A stretch of 64,000 bases of DNA from Anaerolineales bacterium (GTDB lineage Bacteria > Chloroflexota > Anaerolineae > Anaerolineales > Villigracilaceae): positions 62,001 to 126,000 of the forward strand of contig JAEURJ010000013.1 of NCBI GenBank assembly GCA_016789305.1, in the 5' to 3' direction. The notes beneath the pieces were generated by a model that did not search any database, was not told where the DNA came from, and saw only the letters and a list, made by a program, of their open reading frames with translations. Shown here piece by piece: positions 7,464-13,737 of this stretch; within the stretch, counting starts at the first letter, position 1, and each line of letters starts with the position of its first letter. A program made the position numbers and the translations under genes.

Positions 7464-8645
7464 TTATAGATCGACCACGGACTTTGTGGTTGTTTGTCTG
7501 TTCAAAACGAAATAACCAACGATGCCCGCCACAAGCGAGCTGAGCAGAATGCTTATCTTTGAGCTTTGAACGATGTCTGGCGCATCAAAAGCCAGCAGTG
7601 TGATAAAGATGGACATGGTAAACCCGATGCCTCCGAGAAAACCAGCGCCGATGAGGTGTTTCCATGACACATCGTTGGGCAATTTGGACAGCCCGGTCTT
7701 GATTGCCAGAAGACTAAATGAAACGATGCCGAGCGGTTTGCCGACGAGTAATCCGGCAAAGATACCCAATCCATTGGATGTGATGAGACCCTGCGCCCAA
7801 CTTCCCGTGAGGGCAATGCCGGTGTTTGCCAGCGCAAAGATCGGCATGATCAGAAAAGCGACGGGCTTGTGCAGGAGATGCTGCAGCCTGTACGATGAAG
7901 TCTTTTCGCCGCCATCTCCAAATGGAATGACGAACGCAAGCAGAACACCCGCGATGGTGGCGTGGATGCCGGACTTGAGCATACAGTACCACATGACCAT
8001 GCCTGGAATGAGATATACAGGCAGTGAATGGACCCGCATCCGGTTGAAGATGAACAACACGCCAAGGATGCCCAAAGCCAGTAGAAGATAGAAAAGGGAG
8101 AAATCACCCACATAAAATAGGGCAATCACGGCAATTGCGCCCAGATCGTCTATGATGGCGAGGGCGGTCAGAAATATCTTGAGCGATATCGGGACTCTCC
8201 TGCCCAGCAGGGCAAGCACACCCAGCGCGAACGCTATATCGGTTGCCATGGGAATCCCGCCGCCAGCCTGTGTTGAGGTTCCCTGATTGAACAAAAAGTG
8301 GATCAGAGCCGGCATGGCCATGCCGCCAATCGCGGCGAAGATGGGGAGGGTCGCATTTTTTAGGTCGGACAATTCCCCGATATACAGCTCGCGCTCCATT
8401 TCCAGCCCGATGAGCAGAAAGAAGATTGCCATCAAGCCGTCGTTGACCCAGTGTTCCACGCTGTATTTCAGGGTCAGGCCGCCGATCTCAAAACCCACTT
8501 TTGTATGCCAAAATTCCTGGTAGCCGTGGCCGAGCAGGGAATTGGCGATCAGGATGGAGATGAGGGTGCAGAAGATCAGAACAATGCCCGAAGACTGTTC
8601 GCTCTCAAAAAATTCGACAAAAAGTTTGCTTAGTTTTCTTCTCAT
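7464..8645 (-). CDS. nhaA: Na+/H+ antiporter NhaA
   Basis: A 393-aa inner-membrane antiporter that exchanges internal Na+ or Li+ for external H+ (E. coli NhaA is 388 aa). The paired aspartates of the ion site are present in LAIIDDLGAIAVIALFY (about residue 165), the TM4 segment reads GIPMATDIAFALGVLALLG with its conserved Asp, and the end keeps GGIGFTMSIFI. About 12 membrane segments are visible. The start at MRRKLSK is chosen over an upstream Met because aaaggaaagg sits 10-15 bases before it. The gene has a structured leader, its own terminator, and codon use closer to the housekeeping genes than to the AT-rich cassettes. Whether it moved as a cassette or marks a host segment trapped between repeats is open. 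Confidence 0.95.
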   Translation of the reverse strand: MRRKLSKLFVEFFESEQSSGIVLIFCTLISILIANSLLGHGYQEFWHTKVGFEIGGLTLKYSVEHWVNDGLMAIFFLLIGLEMERELYIGELSDLKNATLPIFAAIGGMAMPALIHFLFNQGTSTQAGGGIPMATDIAFALGVLALLGRRVPISLKIFLTALAIIDDLGAIAVIALFYVGDFSLFYLLLALGILGVLFIFNRMRVHSLPVYLIPGMVMWYCMLKSGIHATIAGVLLAFVIPFGDGGEKTSSYRLQHLLHKPVAFLIMPIFALANTGIALTGSWAQGLITSNGLGIFAGLLVGKPLGIVSFSLLAIKTGLSKLPNDVSWKHLIGAGFLGGIGFTMSIFITLLAFDAPDIVQSSKISILLSSLVAGIVGYFVLNRQTTTKSVVDL

Positions 8646-8721
8646 GGGGATTTGATTCCTTTCCTTTTGACCATGAACTTGCGACCACACGTACCAGAAC
8701 CGTGCGACTACCGGTAAATAA

Positions 8722-8764
8722 ATGTCCGCCGCCAGGATGAGGGGGGCATCCTAACGACGGACAC
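8722..8764 (-). promoter_or_regulatory. hairpin in the nhaA leader, candidate cis-regulatory RNA
   Basis: In transcript orientation an 18-bp stem (gtgtccgtcgttaggatg with its partner, several G-U pairs) closes a C-rich loop cccccct. A second weaker stem (gtcgcacg with cgtgtggtcgc) follows at about 8678-8712, before the ribosome site. No U-run follows, so it is not a terminator. Known nhaA-linked RNA motifs (nhaA-I and nhaA-II, reported Li+ riboswitches) make an ion-sensing leader plausible, but I could not match their consensus. Confidence 0.45.
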
Positions 8765-8811
8765 TTGGATTATACACAAAATTACTGATGACAATATTAT
8801 GCTTGCTTAAG

Positions 8812-9012
8812 CACTCAGGGTCTTGCGTGCGGACTCTAGACTCTGCCTGCACCGTGCAGCAGGCACAGACGGCCGCAGAAAAATCTCAAAGCCAGTCCCT
8901 CTGCAAATACGACTGATGTACCTCGAATCCCTTCCCAGGTTTAACTGTCGCATTTGGGGACGCGTGCCCGATAGGGTAGGGTAGGATGGGGCCAGTGCAC
9001 GCTTTGTTGGGC
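8812..9012. repeat. attC site with eroded left end
   Basis: The right two thirds match the standard array repeat closely (gccgcagaaaaatctcaaagccagtccctctgcaaatacg, gatttaactgtcgcatttggggacgcgtgcccgata, gtgcacgctttgttgggc). The right box gttgggc is at 9006-9012. The left end reads aagcactcagggtcttgcg and has lost the RYYYAAC box. Its inner part contains a small inverted repeat tgcctgc/gcaggca around 8850-8866. Confidence 0.65.
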
Positions 9013-9105
9013 GTTTTTTGTTGCACAAGACTTACTGCCTAAAAAAGATACCACCGCAAACCTTTTGAAATATTTACACAAAACTCAATGCATACCTGTT
9101 AGGTT

Positions 9106-9624
9106 TTATGCATTCGCTTGACCTATCATTGCGAGTAAAAAATATGCGGCAATAATTAGAACGTACATTAAGACGAAAACTATCAAAGCGATATATATTT
9201 TTGACGGTTTCAAAATTATTGTTGGCATAAAGCGTTCAACTTGATTTCCAATTATCCAATAACTAAATGATTTACCTTGAAACGTCATGATTGCGCCAAT
9301 AACTCCATATGCAATCAAGATAAATTTTGCAATTGAACCAATAATCATCATTGGAAACATTATATATGTGTTGGCAATAAACACAGAGAGCCAAGTAAAA
9401 CCGTAGCCAATAAACCCAATTATGATAATGCTCACTTGATAAGTTAAGGCTTGAAGAGATTGAAATGTTAGATATTGCGGCTTGTTTTTTTGGTTTGCCT
9501 GTATTATCCAAATGATAATTGGCACAAGAAATCCAATACGGGGTATCAGAATTGACATATGAGAGAAGGCAGATAATAAACGCTCGCTTTGACTTGGTTG
9601 TGATATGTCAGTGTCGTTAATCAT
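9106..9624 (-). CDS. DUF4870-like membrane protein (cassette gene)
   Basis: A 172-aa protein of unknown role that resembles the DUF4870 family. The N-terminal block AFSHMSILIPRIGFLVPIIIWIIQ is followed by a loop and FQSLQALTYQVSIIIIGF, matching the family pattern of a short helix, a Pro-containing membrane segment and a QA-rich second helix. Four membrane segments lie near residues 27-45, 60-85, 90-118 and 143-166. The gene is strongly AT-rich. A gttaggt box at 9098-9104 touches the stop codon and a full attC follows at 9012, so it is a cassette gene. Confidence 0.65.
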   Translation of the reverse strand: MINDTDISQPSQSERLLSAFSHMSILIPRIGFLVPIIIWIIQANQKNKPQYLTFQSLQALTYQVSIIIIGFIGYGFTWLSVFIANTYIMFPMMIIGSIAKFILIAYGVIGAIMTFQGKSFSYWIIGNQVERFMPTIILKPSKIYIALIVFVLMYVLIIAAYFLLAMIGQANA

Positions 9625-9661
9625 TGATACAAATCCTTTTTACTATCTGGATGCGACTAAA

Positions 9662-9783
9662 CGCCCAACGGTTTGCGTTAGTGGTTGGCGTGAAATAACC
9701 ACAAACAGACAATGTTACAAATTTAATCCAACCTACTTTGAACGCGCACGAATCACGCCAATCCACTGCACGCTGTGTTGGCA
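9662..9783. repeat. attC site, short near-palindromic type
   Basis: Boxes gcccaac (9662-9668) and gttggca (9777-9783). On the minus strand GCGTGCAGTGGATTGGCGTG near one end pairs with CACGCCAACCACTAACGC near the other, leaving one or two unpaired bases. That is the folded structure recognised by integron integrases on the attC bottom strand. It is about 122 bp long and shares only its ends with the longer array copies. Confidence 0.8.
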
Positions 9784-9787
9784 CGCT

Positions 9788-10297
9788 CTATGCTTGCATA
9801 AATGGCATAAGGAAAGCAACGAGTAGAACTGTGGCAACCAATAGAATCATATACCTATTCAGATTTTTTGATATTTCGTATTGATTCTCAAGTTTTGATT
9901 CGTTTTCCTTTATCGCATTAAGATAAAGATATACTCTATTTTCGAGTATTGCCCTGTCGGACTGGTCTTTAAATATTTCAGTATAGTATTCCCAAGTTGG
10001 AAGTATTGCATGTTTAAGGGAGTTTGGGAGAGTTGCCGTTATGGAAAAATATATTAGTAAAAAGTAAAAAAAAGCCATCAGACCAATGAGGATAAAATAG
10101 AGCGATATAAAATCTGTTTTTATTTGATATGTTGATATTTTAAAAAGAGCAAACAATGAAACAATAATGCTTGAACTTCCTAATATTACCTTGCCATGTT
10201 CCCTCATGGTGTTCATAGAAGCGAATTGTCTCTTTAATTTATCTTGTGCTTCTTCTAACATTACTGTAAAATCGTAATTGGGTGTTTTTTCGATCAT
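9788..10297 (-). CDS. hypothetical three-helix membrane protein (cassette gene)
   Basis: Function not recognised; 169 aa. The first 35 residues are soluble with a basic amphipathic helix (LEEAQDKLKRQFASMNTMREHGK). Two membrane segments follow (about 36-56 and 63-86). A soluble helical stretch of about 55 residues (YTEIFKDQSDRAILENRVYLYLNAIKENESKLE) then leads to a third membrane segment near the C-terminus (148-166). This layout recalls SLATT-type effector proteins of nucleotide-signalling defence systems, but no diagnostic residue was seen, so this is only a suggestion. It is divergently arranged with the small plus-strand gene at 10326, sharing a leader of 28 bases. Confidence 0.6.
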   Translation of the reverse strand: MIEKTPNYDFTVMLEEAQDKLKRQFASMNTMREHGKVILGSSSIIVSLFALFKISTYQIKTDFISLYFILIGLMAFFYFLLIYFSITATLPNSLKHAILPTWEYYTEIFKDQSDRAILENRVYLYLNAIKENESKLENQYEISKNLNRYMILLVATVLLVAFLMPFMQA

Positions 10298-10325
10298 TAT
10301 GATAAAGTCCTTTTTTGGAGATAAT

Positions 10326-10523
10326 ATGTCATCTAATGAAGAAAGTCAAGCAAAGCCAGAAGAAAATAAGGCAGATACAGCCACCTCCACAAATACCACA
10401 GACAACAGTTCTGTAACCCCACCTCCGCAAATTGTTGTGAAACCCGATAGTTTCATCAATTTCGCTCTAACTGAAGCGTCAAAAAAGAAAGACAATAAGA
10501 AAAAAGAAGATGATGGTGGTTAG
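10326..10523 (+). CDS. small disordered protein
   Basis: A 65-aa protein of unknown function, the only array gene on the plus strand. The first half is low-complexity (Ser, Glu, Thr, Asn, with PPPQIVVKP). The second half contains one possible helix (DSFINFALTEASKK) and the tail is a Lys/Asp run (KKKDNKKKEDDGG). The start is supported by a ttggag ribosome site 6 bases before ATG. A strong terminator follows. It is divergent from the membrane protein at 9788, so the two may share a regulatory region and possibly a function. Confidence 0.55.
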   Translation: MSSNEESQAKPEENKADTATSTNTTDNSSVTPPPQIVVKPDSFINFALTEASKKKDNKKKEDDGG

Positions 10524-10559
10524 TGTTTTCAATCAGTAAAACAGAATAAGCCTTTCTCG

Positions 10560-10593
10560 AAAGACAATCTCTAAAACGGATTGTCTTTTTTTT
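10560..10593 (+). terminator. intrinsic terminator of the small plus-strand gene
   Basis: Inverted repeat aaagacaat / attgtcttt around an 11-base loop, followed by a run of eight T. It lies about 36 bases after the stop at 10523. Confidence 0.85.
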
Positions 10594-10615
10594 CGCCAAT
10601 TTTGCAAGGGGCGTG

Positions 10616-10660
10616 CCAACTACGTCTTATGCCGATGCTTTCGGCATAAGACGTAGTTGG
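10616..10660. repeat. perfect 18-bp palindrome
   Basis: The arms ccaactacgtcttatgcc and its exact complement are separated by 9 bases (gatgctttc). The outer ends read gccaac and gttggg, like attC boxes, so it may be a compact recombination site. The same inner sequence (cgtcttatgccgatgcttt) recurs at 7279-7298. It is not followed by a T-run. Confidence 0.7.
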
Positions 10661-10667
10661 GGGTGAT

Positions 10668-10772
10668 ATGCCGACGCTTTCCGCTTAACACCCTTTATAT
10701 TTCATCGTCACATTATAGAAGCCGGACCGCAAAACCGCAATGGGGCAGGCGCGCGGAGAGGAGGGCTTCGCG
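10668..10772. repeat. 105-bp direct repeat, copy 2
   Basis: Partner of 7286-7390, same orientation, about 3.4 kb apart. Differences are scattered single bases. It directly adjoins the palindrome on the left and the GC-rich hairpin on the right. Confidence 0.85.
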
Positions 10773-10779
10773 CGCCTGC
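10745..10779. terminator. GC-rich hairpin after the HU-like gene
   Basis: Arms gcaggcgcgcg (10745-10755) and its exact complement (10769-10779) around a 13-base loop. It lies 10 bases past the stop of the minus-strand gene at 10789. No T-run is present, so it may stabilise the 3' end rather than terminate by itself. Copy 1 of the direct repeat keeps only the first arm. Confidence 0.5.
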
Positions 10780-10788
10780 TGGGACGGG

Positions 10789-11184
10789 TCAGCCTGTGAT
10801 CGGGTCTTCAGGATGATCCGCGTTCCACAGAGCGATGATTTCCTCGCTGGTCTTGCCGATATTATCAGCGCGGATCACTTTTCCGGAGAATGCACCATCG
10901 GCATTCAGCGCGGAGGTGATGCGCTTGTCGATCTTCACACTGACGTCGATCTCACCATCCAGGTTGATGCTGGGGGTGTAGATCGCGATCCCGCTGTGGA
11001 CGGGGCGGCCCTCTTTAAGCAAGCCGATCAGTGTTTCGTTCTCGCTCTCCTGCACATTCTTGACCACGCCCGAAGACAAGGTCGTGCGCTGGGTGATCAA
11101 TTCCATGAACCGTTTTTCGTCGGCGGCCTCCATCAGGTCGATGCGCGGGCCGTACGTGGAGAAAGCTTGAATTCTTTGTGCCAT
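10789..11184 (-). CDS. possible HU/IHF-like DNA-binding domain protein
   Basis: A 131-aa protein. The pattern resembles HU-like proteins of the Bvu_2165/DUF4469-linked group: an N-terminal block with ELITQRTTLSSGVVKNVQES, then ETLIGLLKEGRPVHSG, a beta arm (IYTPSINLDGEIDVSVKID), an ITSALNADGAFSGKV block and the ending SEEIIALWNADHPEDP. This assignment is from memory of the family and is moderate at best. The frame remains open upstream to 11397 through the 21-bp repeats. The start at MAQRIQ is preferred because an aaagga ribosome site precedes it. It lies at the right edge of the accessory region. Confidence 0.6.
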   Translation of the reverse strand: MAQRIQAFSTYGPRIDLMEAADEKRFMELITQRTTLSSGVVKNVQESENETLIGLLKEGRPVHSGIAIYTPSINLDGEIDVSVKIDKRITSALNADGAFSGKVIRADNIGKTSEEIIALWNADHPEDPITG

Positions 11185-11225
11185 GGCGGCAAAATCCTTT
11201 CTTTTGATCAATAATGGGTGGAAAT

Positions 11226-11372
11226 GCCAGCTGGGAGAGGCAAAATCCCCACTGGGGAATCGAAATTGTCCACTGGGGAATTTAAATCGTCCACTGGGAA
11301 ATCCAAAATGTCCACTGGAGGATTTAATTTGCCCACCGAGGAATCCCAAACGCCAGCCTGGCAAACTGCTGG
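11226..11372. repeat. 21-bp tandem repeat, about seven units
   Basis: Units of exactly 21 bases: gccagctgggagaggcaaaat, then ccccactggggaatcgaaatt, gtccactggggaatttaaatc, gtccactgggaaatccaaaat, gtccactggaggatttaattt, gcccaccgaggaatcccaaac, and a decayed last unit. The core is tccactggggaa. It sits just upstream of the minus-strand HU-like gene. Because 21 is a multiple of 3, both strands stay open and would encode heptads (FPSGxFx on minus). I take it as non-coding leader or protein-binding array. Confidence 0.85.
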
Positions 11373-11397
11373 ACAAGGGTGGGTATCGTGTAGTCAT

Positions 11398-11908
11398 TGC
11401 TCCATAGGCCCTCTTCTCTCAGTGCAGGCACTGAGTCCTATAAAGGTGAAACGGTTTGTGGGTTGCCGGCTGCGTTGTGATCTTTTGAGAAAGACCGTTT
11501 CCCCGCTGGGAAGCCAAAAATGGGTGGCGCGCTCCCCATGTGAAACTCTAGATCATTCTACAATTTTTTGAGGGTGCGAGTCAAGTAGGCAATAAACCTG
11601 CGGCTCTATCTATTTGCTCTGTCTGGGGCTTAGCCCCAGACAGAACAGGGGCATCCTCGAAGGCTGGTCTACGACAGAGCATGAGGCCATTTTACTGACT
11701 CCCCTCATATATGACCCATGTACTCCATTTGGGTGAGAAATTTTTAGCGACCGGTCTGCACGGATTCGATTTGTCCGCACAATATACTCCGTAGGGGTAA
11801 TAGGCACATGCCCCTGAATCCATACAATAAAGAAACTATTAAGAAACAAATACGCGCTGTCAAGAAGTCATAAAGGTCATTTCTGTTGTTGAGAGAGTTC
11901 CGATACAC
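11398..11908. other. gene-free junction between accessory region and nitrogen locus
   Basis: About 510 bases without a credible gene. It holds a perfect 12-bp inverted repeat with a TTA loop (11618-11644, tctgtctggggc and complement) without a T-run, then the two regulatory dyads and promoter of the transporter-amt operon. No integrase fragment, tRNA or attachment-site duplication was recognised. Confidence 0.6.
11721..11828 (+). promoter_or_regulatory. promoter with two nitrogen-locus dyads
   Basis: Two copies of the shared dyad: tactccatttgggtgag (11721-11737) and tactccgtaggggtaat (11785-11801). A -10 box tacaat at 11823-11828 lies 21 bases after the second copy, so the dyad abuts the -35 position (taggca). 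Transcription should begin near 11835 and read into the SLC13-type transporter and amt genes. Copies of the dyad also precede the PP2C, sRNA and glnA2 promoters. Confidence 0.65.
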
Positions 11909-13213
11909 ATGATTTTCGCAATCGTCATTTTTGTCCTGGCATACATCGCGATCGCAAGCGAAAAATTCCCCCGCCACTGGGTGGCGTTGTTGGGCGGTTC
12001 TCTCCTGATCATGTTCGGTGTGCTCACCCCGTCCGAAGCCATGGCTTTTATCAGCTGGGAAACGCTCGGCCTCGTGGCCGGCATGTTCACCCTGGTGTCC
12101 ATCCTGGTCAACGCGGGCTTTTTCACCTGGCTGGCCATGACCTCGCTGCGCAAGGTCAACTATCACCCCGTGCCCTTGTTCATTATTTTGATCCTGCTGG
12201 CTGCCTTTCTGGCCGCGTTCATGGATAGCATTACCGTGATGCTCTTCCTGGCCGCGTTGACTCTCCAGCTGTGCACCCTGCTCAAGATCGATCCTGTTCC
12301 GCTCGTCATCGCCGAAGTCTGCGCCGCCAATACTGGCGGCGCTGCCACACTGGTGGGGGACCCGCCCAATGTTATTTTGGGAACCACGCTGGGTTTCAGC
12401 TTTGCTGATTTCGCCACGAATACCGGGCCGATCGCCATTGTTGGCGCGTTGATCCTCATGGTTTATGCCTTCATAAAAAATCGCAAATCGTTGAAGGAGG
12501 CGCACATTGCGCTGACCCCGGAGATGATCGAGAAGATCGACGAACTGCATAATGAACCTCTGCATGTTCACCTGACCCGCGTCGGTCTGACCGGTTTCCT
12601 CATGGCAGTCTTCCTTTTGATCTTTCACATCCCCTTAAGCCACCTGACCGGACTGCCCATCAATGCGGCGGTATCGGCTTTGATCCCCGCCGGAGTTGCC
12701 CTGATCGCCCTGCGTGATGACCAGCGTAAGAAGGTGCTGGTCAGTGTGGATGGCGAAAGCATCCTGTTCTTTGCCGGGCTGTTCATGATGATCGGCGGGT
12801 TGGAGAAGGTTCACCTCTTCGAATCGCTCGCGGAATCGCTGGCGCTGGCAACTGCCTCCAATCCCAACACATTGATCATGGCCCTGCACTGGGGCCCCGG
12901 CCTCGCCAGCGGAATTCTGGATAACGTGCCGCTCGCGCTGGCAATGACCTTCGTGCTCAAGGACCTCGCGGCCATCCCCGGTACGCCGGCGCTTTCCATG
13001 CTGGTGTGGTCGCTGGCAATGGGCGTGGATGTCGGCGGCAATTTAACGCCCATTGGTGCGTCTGCCAACGTGGTCGCCTATTCCTATATGGAACACAATC
13101 ACGGGTCCATCGGCTGGAAGCGCTGGCTGGTGATCGCGGTCCCGCCCACGTTGATCGTCATGATCGTTGCTTCGATCATCCTGCTCTATAAATATCAGAT
13201 CGGTTGGTATTGA
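11909..13213 (+). CDS. SLC13/ArsB-NhaD superfamily transporter
   Basis: A 434-aa integral membrane protein of the ion transporter superfamily that includes the P-protein, ArsB and SLC13 carriers. Hallmarks are the two loop motifs: NTGGAATLVGDPPNVILG (about residue 130) and GGNLTPIGASANVVA (about 375). Each lies in a re-entrant region that forms the substrate and Na+ sites. About 11 membrane segments are visible, and length is normal. The substrate cannot be read from sequence (dicarboxylate, sulfate, arsenite or Na+/H+ exchange). It is the first gene of a run with a small membrane protein and two ammonium transporters, behind a promoter shared with other nitrogen genes, which suggests a nitrogen-linked role such as 2-oxoacid or counter-ion transport. 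Confidence 0.85.
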   Translation: MIFAIVIFVLAYIAIASEKFPRHWVALLGGSLLIMFGVLTPSEAMAFISWETLGLVAGMFTLVSILVNAGFFTWLAMTSLRKVNYHPVPLFIILILLAAFLAAFMDSITVMLFLAALTLQLCTLLKIDPVPLVIAEVCAANTGGAATLVGDPPNVILGTTLGFSFADFATNTGPIAIVGALILMVYAFIKNRKSLKEAHIALTPEMIEKIDELHNEPLHVHLTRVGLTGFLMAVFLLIFHIPLSHLTGLPINAAVSALIPAGVALIALRDDQRKKVLVSVDGESILFFAGLFMMIGGLEKVHLFESLAESLALATASNPNTLIMALHWGPGLASGILDNVPLALAMTFVLKDLAAIPGTPALSMLVWSLAMGVDVGGNLTPIGASANVVAYSYMEHNHGSIGWKRWLVIAVPPTLIVMIVASIILLYKYQIGWY

Positions 13214-13238
13214 TCTTTCGAAAGGAGTTACACAAGAT

Positions 13239-13709
13239 ATGTATGCACTTTCTTTAATTGGCTATGTGATGATCGGGTTGTTGTTGATGAGCATGATGGC
13301 CAGGGCGCGCCCGAGGGTGAAAGACCCCGCCCCCGGCAAGGCGTTGAAGAACATTCCGATGGGATTGCCCTCCCGCTTTCAGTTACAGCGCTCCAGTTTC
13401 CTTGCCTTGTTGACCGGGATCGCATTCGGCCTGTTGGCCGGCTGGATGACCTGGAGCACCGCAGGCATTGTGGCCGCAATCGCACTGGTCACCATTCTTT
13501 TCCCGATGCGCTACACCTTTACGACAAAGGGCATCTCCGTGGGGGATGGTGCCTTTTATCCGTGGAACGGGTTTTCGGGATTTTCCGCAAAAGGGTCAAG
13601 CCTGAAACTCGATCACCCTTCTTTATTTGGACGACTCACATTGTTCGTTAAACCTGCCGAAATGGGCAATGTGTTGGAGTACGTTGAACGCTACGTTCGG
13701 ACTCGTTAG
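13239..13709 (+). CDS. hypothetical membrane protein before amt
   Basis: Function not recognised; 156 aa. One N-terminal membrane segment (residues 4-20), a short cytoplasmic linker, two further segments (about 57-95), then a C-terminal soluble domain of about 55 residues. That domain contains YTFTTKGISVGDGAFYPWNGFSGF, a beta pattern with a conserved Trp as in PH-like or DUF5673-type domains of membrane proteins. The start at MYALSLI is favoured by aaaggag about 12 bases upstream. It sits 25 bases after the transporter and 28 bases before amt, so co-transcription is very likely. Confidence 0.7.
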   Translation: MYALSLIGYVMIGLLLMSMMARARPRVKDPAPGKALKNIPMGLPSRFQLQRSSFLALLTGIAFGLLAGWMTWSTAGIVAAIALVTILFPMRYTFTTKGISVGDGAFYPWNGFSGFSAKGSSLKLDHPSLFGRLTLFVKPAEMGNVLEYVERYVRTR

Positions 13710-13737
13710 AAAAAATCTTTTAAGGAGAATGGAAGAG

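Noticed and set aside
8722..8764. nhaA leader hairpin as intrinsic terminator
   Set aside because: No U-run follows on either strand.
791..9012. tRNA-like cttcgaatccc segments in the array repeats
   Set aside because: They resemble a T-arm, but no acceptor or anticodon arm surrounds them; they are part of the repeated attC body.
7271..11908. Integron integrase gene or attI to the right of the array
   Set aside because: No tyrosine recombinase frame (no Arg...HxLRH...Tyr pattern) was found on either strand; only nhaA, cassettes and the HU-like gene lie here.
11744..12628. Minus-strand frame of 294 codons opposite the SLC13-type transporter
   Set aside because: Highly charged, His/Gln-rich artefact; the plus-strand gene has clear family motifs and a promoter.
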